A DNA stretch of 64,000 nucleotides, from assembly GCA_016710525.1 (NCBI GenBank), contig JADJVQ010000003.1, positions 186,001 to 250,000 on the forward strand, written 5' to 3'. Positions 40,827 through 48,874 of the stretch are shown one piece after another. How positions within the stretch are numbered: position 1 is the first letter of the stretch; each line of letters starts with the position of its first letter. Made by a program: the position numbers and the translations under genes. The notes beneath the pieces are model-generated. The model saw only the letters and a program-made list of their open reading frames with translations, was not told the origin of the DNA and did not search any database. This DNA comes from Burkholderiaceae bacterium (GTDB lineage Bacteria; Pseudomonadota; Gammaproteobacteria; Burkholderiales; Burkholderiaceae_E).

Positions 40827-42427
40827 GAGTCTGTCGGAGTTGAAGCCCCGGCGGCAAGGTAAAGCATGCTGATGGCCCCATTGCGCATGGTGTTTCCCAC
40901 GGTTACGGTTAAATGGCCGCCGGAGGCATTTGTAGTGGTTCGCGCAGGGACCCGTGAGAGCCGTTTGCCCCCCGCAGACTCATTGCGCGAGCCTTAGCGT
41001 ATGCATCCGACGCAGGTTCCAAGCGATGCTTACCAGGCTCCATTCGCCGTCAACCGCCTTGAGCCCGCGCAGCAAGAACTGCCGGAACCTCAACACGTGT
41101 TTAATCACTCCGAACACCGGCTCGCTGGTCGTCTTGCGCCGGGCGTACATGGCTTTTCCCTCGGGCGTGGCCAGCCGGTGATGCAGCCGCAGCATCGGAT
41201 CGTCACCCGGTGGCTCCGAGGGCCCCGGCGCAAATCGCTCCTGCACCGAAGGGTGGTGCGCATCGCGTTTCATCGCGATCACGGGCGTGAGCCCAGCGGC
41301 CTCGCAGCGGCGCACGTTGTCCTTGCTGCAGTACCCGGTATCGGCCAGCAGGTGCTCGGGATTGCCCAGTTGCGCAGGCAGTTCGTTCAGGCAGGCCAGC
41401 GCCGGCTCAATCTGTTTGACATCGCCTGTTTGCTGCGTGACGAACGCGCCCACGATCAACTTCGTGTCCACATCGGTGAGCGCCTGCGCGTTGTAGGCCT
41501 GCTCGAATCCGCCACCGCTGGTCTTCATGATCCGCGATTCATCGTCGGTCAGGCTGATCTGGTCGGACTCGCGCACGCCACCCGTGGGCGGCTTCGGGGG
41601 CTTGCCCCCGATCTTCTTGCCCGTCTTCTTCTGGCGCACTTCGCGCGCGGCCACCTTGGCTTCGTATTCCTGGCGCTCAGCGTTCAGACGCTCCCGCGCC
41701 CGTGCCTCGATCTCCGTCTTAGCCTGACGGATCGCTGCCAGCCGCGCTTCGCGGCGCGCGATCTCCGCCGGCACATCCATCCCATCGGGGATGTTGCGCT
41801 GGTCGGCCTGCTCGGCCAGGCGCAGCAACTGCTCGACCTCGGCCTTCAGGTGCGCCTCGATCCGGTTCGCATGCCCGTAGCTGAGCGCCCGGTGCTTGCT
41901 CGCGTTGGCCTTGACCTTGGTGCCATCCAGACTCACGTTGCCCACCTTGAGCAGCTTCAGGGCGCGCGCCACCTGCAGGATCTGCACGAACAGGCCCTTC
42001 AACTGCGGCAGGAACCGCTTGCGAAACGCAGCAATCGTGTCGTGGTCGGGGTGCGTATTGGCTGCGATGAACCGGAACGCCACCGAGTCGTATGTCGCCC
42101 GCTCGATGCGACGGCTGGAGAACTCGCCGGTGGCGTACCCGTAGAACAGCAGCGCCAGCAGCATCGCCGGCGGAAACGCCGCCATTCCGCGGCCTGCATA
42201 CTCGCGATTCAACTCCGAAAGGTCCAGTTGCTCGACCGTCTCCACGATGAACCGCGCCAAGTGGTCCTCGGGCAGCCACTCCTGCACCGACGGCGGCAGC
42301 AGGTACGCCGTGTCCCGATCGATCTGAACGAATCTACTCATCGGAGGGCTCGCCTCATGCGCTACGCTGATGGCTCAATCTTAGCCGGCCACCACCTCAT
42401 TGCGGTGGCCGATACTCCGACAGACTC
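40827..42427 (-). mobile_element. IS1182-family insertion sequence
   Basis: The element is bounded by perfect inverted repeats. TAGGAGTCTGTCGGAGT at 40824-40840 is matched by its complement at 42414-42430. The outermost bases on each side read CTAG, so CTAG is a probable target duplication and the element proper would span 40827-42427. Its single transposase gene fills most of it. The right-hand CTAG is itself split by the neighbouring IS630 element. Confidence 0.85.
40980..42341 (-). CDS. IS1182 family transposase
   Basis: A 453-residue DDE transposase. The N-terminal DUF772-type domain reads AFPPAMLLALLFYGYATGEFSSRRIERATYDSVAFRF. The catalytic part has VSLDGTKVKANASKH, LLADTGYCSKDNVRRCEAAGL and the C-terminal EPVFGVIKHVLRFRQFLLRG. 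A charged coiled region (residues 160-245) separates the two halves. The frame is intact, so the element may still be active. It starts about 70 bp inside the right inverted repeat. Confidence 0.93.
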   Translation of the reverse strand: MSRFVQIDRDTAYLLPPSVQEWLPEDHLARFIVETVEQLDLSELNREYAGRGMAAFPPAMLLALLFYGYATGEFSSRRIERATYDSVAFRFIAANTHPDHDTIAAFRKRFLPQLKGLFVQILQVARALKLLKVGNVSLDGTKVKANASKHRALSYGHANRIEAHLKAEVEQLLRLAEQADQRNIPDGMDVPAEIARREARLAAIRQAKTEIEARARERLNAERQEYEAKVAAREVRQKKTGKKIGGKPPKPPTGGVRESDQISLTDDESRIMKTSGGGFEQAYNAQALTDVDTKLIVGAFVTQQTGDVKQIEPALACLNELPAQLGNPEHLLADTGYCSKDNVRRCEAAGLTPVIAMKRDAHHPSVQERFAPGPSEPPGDDPMLRLHHRLATPEGKAMYARRKTTSEPVFGVIKHVLRFRQFLLRGLKAVDGEWSLVSIAWNLRRMHTLRLAQ

Positions 42428-43513
42428 CTAGTGTCGTGAGTTAGAAATTCGCAAACAAAACCTCTGAATGCTCGCCAGAATGTCATCGGCAGATTTCGTC
42501 CACACGAACGGCTTGGAGTCGGCATTGTGACTCTCCAAGTATTGGCGAATCGCCTGCTCGAGCTGACGGGTCGATCGATGCGTGCCGCGGCGCAAATATT
42601 TCTGAGTGAGCGTGGAGAACCAGCGTTCAACTTGGTTCAGCCACGATGCCGAGGTCGGCGTGAAGTGGATTTGGAACCGGGGATGTCGAGCGAACCAGGC
42701 ACGGATCGCGGGGGTCTTGTGGGTGGCGTAGTTGTCCATCACCAGGTGCACGTCCAACTCGGCCGGAACATTGGCTTCGATCGTACGCAGGAACGAGAGG
42801 AATTCGCTGGCGCGATGACGCCGATGGGTCTGGCCAATGACCTTGCCGGTGGCGATGTCGAGCGCCGCAAACAGTGTCGTGGTGCCGTGGCGCATGTAGT
42901 CGTGCGTGCGCCGCTCGGGGGTGCCCGGGGCCATGGGCAAGATGGGCTGCGTGCGGTCCAGCGCCTGGATCTGGCTCTTCTCGTCCACGCACAAAACCAT
43001 CGCCTTCACCGGCGGGTCCAGGTACAGCCCCACGATGTCGCGCACCTTCTCGACAAACAGCGGGTCGGTGGAAAGCTTGAAGGTCTCCTGGCGATGCGGC
43101 TGCAAGCCGAACGCACGCCAGATGCGCGAGATGGCCGTCTGCGACATCTTCATCTCGCCGGCCATGGTGCGCGTACTCCAGTGCGTGGCGTTGCGCGGCA
43201 CCGACTCCAGCGTGCGAGCAATCACCACGTCAACTTTGGCGTCATCGATGGTTCTTGGCGCCCCTGTGCGCGGCGCATCCAGCAGTCCGTCCAGACGCTG
43301 CACGACGAACCGTTGACGCCACTTCGAGACGGTCTGCTGCGTGATCTGCAGCTGCGCGGCCACCGCTTGATTGGTCAGGCCCTGGGCGCAGCTCAATACA
43401 ATGCGCGAGCGCAATGCCAAGGCCTGCGCCGTCTTGCGACGCAGTGCCCAGGCCTGAAGTTGCTCCCTCTCGTCTTGAGCCAACACCAGCTCTGCCTTCG
43501 GCCTTCCTCGCAT
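42428..43513 (-). CDS. IS630 family transposase
   Basis: A 361-residue transposase. The N-terminal helix-turn-helix (NQAVAAQLQITQQTVSKWRQRF) binds the ends. The D-D-E catalytic residues are in VLCVDEKSQIQAL, LVMDNYATHKTPAI and SWLNQVERWFSTLTQ. The reading frame is complete and runs to the terminal repeat. It cuts at TA dinucleotides. Nothing suggests inactivation. Confidence 0.93.
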   Translation of the reverse strand: MRGRPKAELVLAQDEREQLQAWALRRKTAQALALRSRIVLSCAQGLTNQAVAAQLQITQQTVSKWRQRFVVQRLDGLLDAPRTGAPRTIDDAKVDVVIARTLESVPRNATHWSTRTMAGEMKMSQTAISRIWRAFGLQPHRQETFKLSTDPLFVEKVRDIVGLYLDPPVKAMVLCVDEKSQIQALDRTQPILPMAPGTPERRTHDYMRHGTTTLFAALDIATGKVIGQTHRRHRASEFLSFLRTIEANVPAELDVHLVMDNYATHKTPAIRAWFARHPRFQIHFTPTSASWLNQVERWFSTLTQKYLRRGTHRSTRQLEQAIRQYLESHNADSKPFVWTKSADDILASIQRFCLRISNSRH

Positions 43514-43594
43514 CCCCCACCTCGTCGTATCGATACCCTACACGACAGATGGCGACGAATACCAATATTTCAATGAATTTTTAACTCACGACAC
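42431..43594 (-). mobile_element. IS630-family insertion sequence
   Basis: Inverted repeats of 22 bp with one mismatch bound the element: the left end begins GTGTCGTGAGTTAGAAATTC after TA at 42429-42430, and the right end is its complement before TA at 43595-43596. TA duplication is the hallmark of the IS630/mariner group. It inserted at the TA of the CTAG that flanks the IS1182 element, so it arrived later. Confidence 0.88.
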
Positions 43595-43597
43595 TAG

Positions 43598-43666
43598 ACC
43601 ACCGTCACCACCGGCAATGCCAGCGGCCAGCGCATCTCGGCGGTGTGCGAGTGCATCGGCGGGTAA
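43598..43666 (+). pseudogene. Remnant of an acetyl-CoA acetyltransferase (thiolase) gene
   Basis: Directly right of the IS630 end the reading frame TVTTGNASGQRISAVCECIGG-stop is seen. The first half matches the thiolase segment TVTAGNASGQ (codons near 37780) and the second half matches the C-terminal GQGISAVFERIGG of the intact thiolase at 37035. An internal deletion joined at GGCCAG explains it. The codons for Asp-Pro just left of the IS1182 element (40817-40822) may continue the same remnant, with the CTAG insertion site making a stop. Confidence 0.6.
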
Positions 43667-43806
43667 GTGACACAGCCGTGCCAGATCGGGGCCGGGGCTT
43701 GTCCGATAATCGCTCGCGGGAGGATGCATCGATGCCTCGTCGCCTGATATCCCCCTCCCGGCGCGATGGCAGGCGACATCCCCCTACCGACTAGGGACTG
43801 TTCACC

Positions 43807-44886
43807 ATGACCGCCAAGCTATCCGACAGCCTCACCTTTCATCGCGGCCCGGCCCTGAAGAATCGCCTCGTGCTGGCACCGATGGCCAACGACCAGAGCC
43901 ACGCCGACGGCTGCGTCGGCGACGACGAAGTCCGCTGGCTGGTGGCGCGTGCCGAGGGCGGCTTCGCGATGACGCTCACCACCGCGACCTGGGTGCATCT
44001 GGCGGGCAAGGGCATGGCGGGACAATTGGGCATTTCGTCGGACGAGCACATCGCGGGCCTGTCTGGGATGGCGCAGCGGCTGCATGCCGCCGGCGCGGCC
44101 TGCGCGGTGCAGCTCTATCACGGTGGCCGGCGCGCCATCGCGCTGCCCGGACAGCGCCCGGTGGCGCCCTGGGACGATGCCGAAACCGGCGCCCGCGCCT
44201 TGAGCACCGTCGAGGTCGAGCAGATGGTGGAAGACTTCATCCTGGCAGCGCTGCGCGCCGAGCGCGCGGGCTTCGACGGGGTCGAGCTGCATGGTGCGCA
44301 CGGTTATCTGCTGGCCGCCTTCCTGGACCGCGACAACAACCATCGCAGCGACCGGTATGGGGGCTCGCTGGAAAACCGAAGTCGCGTGCTGATCGAGATC
44401 GTGGATGGCATTCGCACGCGGGCGCGGCCCGGTTTCCAGATCGGGGTGCGGTTGTCGCCGGAGCGCTGGGGCATCGACCTGGGCGAGATGCGCGAGCTGG
44501 CGCAGCGGCTGATGATCGGCGGGAAGATCGACTACCTAGACCTCTCGCTATGGGACTGCTTCAAGGAGGCGGACGACCCTGCCTACAAGGGCAAGCCGCT
44601 GATCGACCACTTCACCGATCTGCCGCGTGGCAACACGCGCCTGGGGGTGGCCGGGAAGATCACCGACGCGGCCACCGCGCAGCGTTGCCTGGACCACGGG
44701 GCGGATTTCGTGCTGATCGGGCGTGGCGCCATCCTGCATCGCGATTTCGCGCGGCAGGCGAGCGCCGACGCCGGTTTTCGCTGTGTCGAGCGGCCGGTCA
44801 CGGCCGAGTACCTGCACAGCCAGGCGATCGGCCCGGCGTTCGTGCAGTACCTGCGGACCTGGAAGGGCTTCGTCGCGGCGGCGTAG
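43807..44886 (+). CDS. NADH:flavin oxidoreductase, old yellow enzyme family
   Basis: A 359-residue FMN-dependent TIM-barrel enzyme. LKNRLVLAPMANDQS (residue 17) and the hallmark GFDGVELHGAHGYLLAAFL followed by RSDRYGGSLENRSR near 175 define the family. LIGRGAILH near 300 binds the FMN phosphate. Members reduce activated alkenes or enoates. ATG 43807 lacks a strong ribosome site. It stands just right of the insertion sequences and is convergent with the DUF gene at 44945. Confidence 0.9.
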   Translation: MTAKLSDSLTFHRGPALKNRLVLAPMANDQSHADGCVGDDEVRWLVARAEGGFAMTLTTATWVHLAGKGMAGQLGISSDEHIAGLSGMAQRLHAAGAACAVQLYHGGRRAIALPGQRPVAPWDDAETGARALSTVEVEQMVEDFILAALRAERAGFDGVELHGAHGYLLAAFLDRDNNHRSDRYGGSLENRSRVLIEIVDGIRTRARPGFQIGVRLSPERWGIDLGEMRELAQRLMIGGKIDYLDLSLWDCFKEADDPAYKGKPLIDHFTDLPRGNTRLGVAGKITDAATAQRCLDHGADFVLIGRGAILHRDFARQASADAGFRCVERPVTAEYLHSQAIGPAFVQYLRTWKGFVAAA

Positions 44887-44944
44887 CGTCAGGGCGGGCC
44901 CGCCGTTGCCCGCACACCGCTGCGCGTTCAGAGGCCGCCGGTGG

Positions 44945-46057
44945 CTACTCCAGCCCGTACTGCGGCAGGCGCCCGCTCATCATCAGGGTCAGGCTGCCGG
45001 TGCCATCGGCCGTTGTCTGGCCCTCGCGGTTGACCACCGACACCGGCTGGATCCGATGGAAGTGCGGGTTCGACCGGCCATCCGGATAGACGATGTCGGC
45101 CGGATGCGAGACGTCGTAGACGTCGTGCTCGAGGTGCTGTTCGCCACGCCACACGCCCAGGCCCTTGTGATCGTTGAAGCCGCCGCTGTAGCCCAGGCCC
45201 TGCATCGCGATCGATGAGCCGATCGCCGTGCAGTCCAGGGTGACCTCGCCGCCATCGTCCAGTTGCACGGTCAGCCGGCACTGCTTGAAGCGGCGCGTGC
45301 CCGGATGCAGGTCCGCATGCAGCTCGACCCGGGTGGCCAGGCGCACCGAGCCGTCGCTGGCGCGGCGCAGATCGCCGCTGTAGTAGGGCGCCTGCTCGCC
45401 GCGGCGGCTGAACTGCACATGCCCGACCAGGTCGTCGGTCGAGAAGAACAGCAGCGCGAACACGAAGCCCTCCTTGCTCAGGTCGGCCACCGGGCCGGTG
45501 ACCGGCTCGCGGATGCCGGTGCGCGGGCGCACGCCCCAGGAGTGGTCGCGGCAGGCCCACCAGTTGTCCAGCGCCAGGCGTTTGCCGGCGATCTCGACCC
45601 AGCCGTCGGCGCGGCCGATCTGGTCGAAGCGGGCATAGTCTTCGACGACCCGCCCGCGCGAGCGTTCGAAGTGATGCCGCTCTTCGGCGGCGGGCGCGAT
45701 TCCTTCCCAGTGGATTCGCGCGGAAACGCCGTGCACGCCCTCGGCCAGCGTCAGCTCGAATTCCTGCAGCGGCACCACCGGCGTGACCGTCAGCGGCCCG
45801 CAGGCCATGCTGATCTCACGCCCCAGCGAACGCGAGGCCCGCACGTTGTGCTGGCGCCCCGCGTGCGTGACCACCACCCCGATGTCCATCACGTTCATGT
45901 TGCGATAGGCGCCCATCGTGATCTGCAGCGCCGCATCGCCGCCGCGCTCGTAGCAGGCGAACCAGAACCGGTCGTAGAAGCGCGGATCGCTGGTGCCGAC
46001 GTGATCGAAGGTGGTCGGCAGCTGGTGCCACAGGGTGTCGTCCAGTGTCGTGAGCAT
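44945..46057 (-). CDS. Conserved hypothetical protein of the DUF7064/7065 (AttH-like) type
   Basis: A 370-residue protein built of beta-strand segments, with a highly typical WWACRDHSWGVRP box near residue 170. I believe this matches the DUF7064/7065 group, distantly like AttH or carotenoid-hydratase folds; the function is not established. It is the last gene of a minus-strand trio: phosphotransferase (46597), small protein (46058) and this gene. Its ATG at 46057 directly follows the stop of the small protein, so the three are coupled. Such trios occur beside acyl-CoA degradation genes, and a role with hydrophobic substrates is possible. Confidence 0.65.
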   Translation of the reverse strand: MLTTLDDTLWHQLPTTFDHVGTSDPRFYDRFWFACYERGGDAALQITMGAYRNMNVMDIGVVVTHAGRQHNVRASRSLGREISMACGPLTVTPVVPLQEFELTLAEGVHGVSARIHWEGIAPAAEERHHFERSRGRVVEDYARFDQIGRADGWVEIAGKRLALDNWWACRDHSWGVRPRTGIREPVTGPVADLSKEGFVFALLFFSTDDLVGHVQFSRRGEQAPYYSGDLRRASDGSVRLATRVELHADLHPGTRRFKQCRLTVQLDDGGEVTLDCTAIGSSIAMQGLGYSGGFNDHKGLGVWRGEQHLEHDVYDVSHPADIVYPDGRSNPHFHRIQPVSVVNREGQTTADGTGSLTLMMSGRLPQYGLE

Positions 46058-46600
46058 TCAGGTGTCCTGGTTGGCGGGCGTGCGCGGCGTGCCGGGGATG
46101 AGCTTGAGCGGCGCGCGGCGCGCGCGCTCTTCGAGGTGGCGCAGGATGTCGTCGACGGTGTCGGCGCGCGCGGCGCGGGTGTGCTCGTCGGGGTCGGCGA
46201 CGATTTGCGCGAGCAATCCGCGCAGGGCCTGATTGCGGGCCTGTGCGGAGCTGGGGTCGGCGGTGTCGGCGCAATCAACGGGGTTGGAGCGGATTGCGGC
46301 GGCGGCGGTGGCCGTGCCGACCGCGGGGAAGTCAGCGCTGCCGGCGGCCAGCAGTGCATCGATGCGCTCGGCCAGCGCGGGGGCCGCATGCGCGCGCACG
46401 CGGCGCAGCAGCGCCTCGGTTTCCCGGTTGTCCCACAGCAGGAAGGGCAGCACCTGCGGCCAGCCGTCCTGCACCGCGCGCAGCGTGCGCACCACGTCGA
46501 GCAGCGCCTCCTGCGGATAGGCCTCGGTCAGCGCGGGCCCGATCACGTCCTCCAGCACCCGGCAGGCGCTGGCGATGAGTTCGCTCACATCGGGTCTCAT
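46058..46600 (-). CDS. Small helical protein of unknown function in a phosphotransferase operon
   Basis: A 180-residue, Ala- and Leu-rich helical protein that I do not recognise. No signal or membrane helix is seen. ATG 46600 overlaps the stop of the phosphotransferase gene (ATGA), which decides the start, and its stop is followed at once by the ATG of the DUF protein. Tight coupling on both sides argues that it works with them, perhaps as a partner subunit. The opposite strand is also open in this GC-rich stretch, but the overlaps support this strand. Confidence 0.6.
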   Translation of the reverse strand: MRPDVSELIASACRVLEDVIGPALTEAYPQEALLDVVRTLRAVQDGWPQVLPFLLWDNRETEALLRRVRAHAAPALAERIDALLAAGSADFPAVGTATAAAAIRSNPVDCADTADPSSAQARNQALRGLLAQIVADPDEHTRAARADTVDDILRHLEERARRAPLKLIPGTPRTPANQDT

Positions 46601-47613
46601 GCCCGGGACTGCCTCAGGGTGCGCATCAGCGTGCGGATGATCCAGGTCGGGCCCAGATAGGCCTGATCCAGGCCGCCATCCAGGTAAGCCCTGACGCCGG
46701 TCAGCACGATCACGGCCAGCTTGAAGTTCGCGAACACGATCCACCAGTGCAGCGCCTCGGGGTCGATGCGGCGCCCGGTCAGGCGCTGGTACTGCGCGAC
46801 GACCTGGGCGCGCTCCCAGTGGCCGGCGATCTGGTGCTCGCGGGCGCGGGTGGGGTTGAGCATCCAGCCGAGGTCTTCCAGGGGGTCGCCCAGGTGGGCG
46901 GTCTCCCAGTCGAGCAGCGCGACGATGCGGTTGCCGCGCAGCAGGACGTTGCCGGGCTTGAAGTCGCCGTGCACGAGCACCGTGTCGGCCTGGGGGGCGC
47001 AGTGCCGGCGCAGCCAGTCGATGACGATCTCGAGTTCCGGATGCGGCTCGAGCTGCACGCGGCGCAGTTCGGCCTCCCAGCGGGCCAGTTCGGTCAGGCC
47101 GGGCCGCGGCCCAGGGTGCCCGAGCACACCTTCGAGTCCGCGCGCGCGCCAGTCGACGGCATGCACGTCGGCCAGCAGCGCCAGCAGGCGATGGGCGAGA
47201 TCGAGGCGCTCGGCAAGCGGCGCCGACCCGTTGAGCAGCTCCCAGTCGCAGTCGCCGTCGATGCGCTCCATGACCAGCGACGGGCGGCCCAGCCGGCTGC
47301 CGTCCTCGTCCAGGAAGTGCACCCGTGGCGCGGGCAGGGCGCTGCCCGCCAGCGAGCGCAGCACGCCGTATTCGATGCGCCGTTCGGTGCGCAGCACGCT
47401 GTCGGTCGGATCGCGGCGCAGGATCAGGGCCAGCCGGTGCGGCGTGCCGCTTTCATGCCAGCTGGCATCGAACACCCAGTTCTCGCGCGACTTGCCCGAG
47501 GAGGTCCGCCGGATGTCGTGCAGGGCGAGGCCCTGCGCGGCGGGCAGCTGCGCCTGCAGGAAGGGCAGCAGCCGGTCCTCCAGGCGCTCGGGCGCCGGCG
47601 CGCCGGCGGCCAT
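46597..47613 (-). CDS. Phosphotransferase family protein (APH/ACAD10-like kinase fold)
   Basis: A 338-residue protein with the aminoglycoside-phosphotransferase fold. SSGKSRENWVFDASW near residue 44, the catalytic loop VLVHGDFKPGNVLLRG near 212, and LLDWETAHLGDPLEDLGWML (metal Asp) near 232 are intact. Homologues next to acyl-CoA dehydrogenases phosphorylate hydroxyacyl compounds, as in human ACAD10/11. ATG 47613 lies one base after the Bug receptor stop. It probably prepares a hydroxylated acid for CoA metabolism in this operon; the substrate is unknown. Confidence 0.85.
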   Translation of the reverse strand: MAAGAPAPERLEDRLLPFLQAQLPAAQGLALHDIRRTSSGKSRENWVFDASWHESGTPHRLALILRRDPTDSVLRTERRIEYGVLRSLAGSALPAPRVHFLDEDGSRLGRPSLVMERIDGDCDWELLNGSAPLAERLDLAHRLLALLADVHAVDWRARGLEGVLGHPGPRPGLTELARWEAELRRVQLEPHPELEIVIDWLRRHCAPQADTVLVHGDFKPGNVLLRGNRIVALLDWETAHLGDPLEDLGWMLNPTRAREHQIAGHWERAQVVAQYQRLTGRRIDPEALHWWIVFANFKLAVIVLTGVRAYLDGGLDQAYLGPTWIIRTLMRTLRQSRA

Positions 47614-47614
47614 G

Positions 47615-48610
47615 TCAGTCTTCCGGCTCGATCTTGGCCGCCTCGATGGCAGCACGCCAGACGGCGGCATCGGCGGCGATCAGCTTCGCGAAATCGGCCC
47701 GCGGCATCTGCGGGGTGTCGAACTTGAAGCTCTCGGCGTGCTTCTGGTACTCGGGCGTGGCCATCGCGGTGACGATCATGTCGTGCAGCTTGTCGGCGAT
47801 GGCCGGGCTCATCTTGGCGGGGGCAAAGATGCCGAACCAGGCCCCGACGACGAAGTCGGCGTAGCCGCTTTCGACCATGGTGGGCACGTCGGGGAAGGCG
47901 GGCAGCCGCTTGGGGCTGGTGGCCGCGATCGGCCGCACCCGGCCGGCGTCCATCTGCACCTTCAGGGTGGCGGGCGAGGCGACGACCAGCGAGTGCTCGC
48001 CCGAGAGCAATCCCTGCAGCGCGGGCGCCGCGCCCTTGTACGGCACGTGCAGCATGTCGGCGCCGGTCTTCTGCTTGAACAGCTCGATCCACAGGTGCGA
48101 AGTAGTCGCGAAGCCGTTGGAACCGTAGGCCATCTTGCTGCTCTTGCTCTGCGCGACCAGGTCCTGCACCGACTTGTAGGGCGAGGCGGCCGATACCGCG
48201 TACAGCACATGGGTGAACGCGACCTGCGCGATCGGGGTGAGGTCGCGATCCACCTTGTACGGTGGCGTCTTCTTGAGCAGCGGATAGATGGTGGTGGCGT
48301 CGGCCAGCGTCATCAGGATGGTGTAACCATCGGCCGGCGCGTTGATCACGGCCTGCACGCCGATCGAGCCCGACGCGCCGGGCCGGTTCTCGACCACGAC
48401 CGGGATGCCGTTCTTTTCGCTCATCACCCGTGCGAGAGTGCGGCCCATCACGTCGGTGCCGCCGCCGGGCGCGGCGGGGATGATCATCTTGATCGGCTTG
48501 GAGGGGTAAGCCTGCGCGCCGGCCAGGCCCGGAAGCCCGATCGCGGTGGCGGCGAGCACGCAGAGCAATGCGTGCCGGCGCGTGCGCGCGGCAATGGATC
48601 TCGACTTCAT
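47615..48610 (-). CDS. Bug/TctC family tripartite tricarboxylate receptor protein
   Basis: A 331-residue periplasmic receptor. A signal peptide ends GLAGAQA near residue 33. YPSKPIKMIIPAAPGGGTDVMGR, VVENRPGASGSIGVQAV, SSKMAYGSNGF and HVPYKGAAPALQGLLSG follow. It begins a four-gene minus-strand operon with the phosphotransferase, small protein and DUF protein, so it may recognise that pathway's substrate. No TctAB permease is encoded nearby. ATG 48610 has GGAG seven bases upstream. Confidence 0.9.
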   Translation of the reverse strand: MKSRSIAARTRRHALLCVLAATAIGLPGLAGAQAYPSKPIKMIIPAAPGGGTDVMGRTLARVMSEKNGIPVVVENRPGASGSIGVQAVINAPADGYTILMTLADATTIYPLLKKTPPYKVDRDLTPIAQVAFTHVLYAVSAASPYKSVQDLVAQSKSSKMAYGSNGFATTSHLWIELFKQKTGADMLHVPYKGAAPALQGLLSGEHSLVVASPATLKVQMDAGRVRPIAATSPKRLPAFPDVPTMVESGYADFVVGAWFGIFAPAKMSPAIADKLHDMIVTAMATPEYQKHAESFKFDTPQMPRADFAKLIAADAAVWRAAIEAAKIEPED

Positions 48611-48874
48611 GCACGTCTCCAGGAATGGGTGCGCCGCAGGGGCTGTCTGCCGATTGATTCGAGCACAGCGTCGGGGGGTGTGCAAGCAAGGGCATGGCCC
48701 CTTTCGAGCCGTCGTGCCCCCGGCGCCAGCCGTGCGCCTGATCTCGGACCCGCGGTGCTTTGTCGGGCATCTCGCACTGCGCAATCTGGACCACGCTTCT
48801 TGGACCCCCGATGATGCCGGTCGGCCGGCACGCGGCTAGACTCGATCCCCTGAATCACCTTCGGGGCAACCACC

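Noticed and set aside
40980..43576. Long plus-strand open frames inside the insertion sequences
   Set aside because: Antisense of intact transposases; no independent evidence of coding.
44893..44904. GGCGGGCCCGCC palindrome as a terminator between convergent genes
   Set aside because: Self-complementary without a usable loop; expected often by chance at this GC content.
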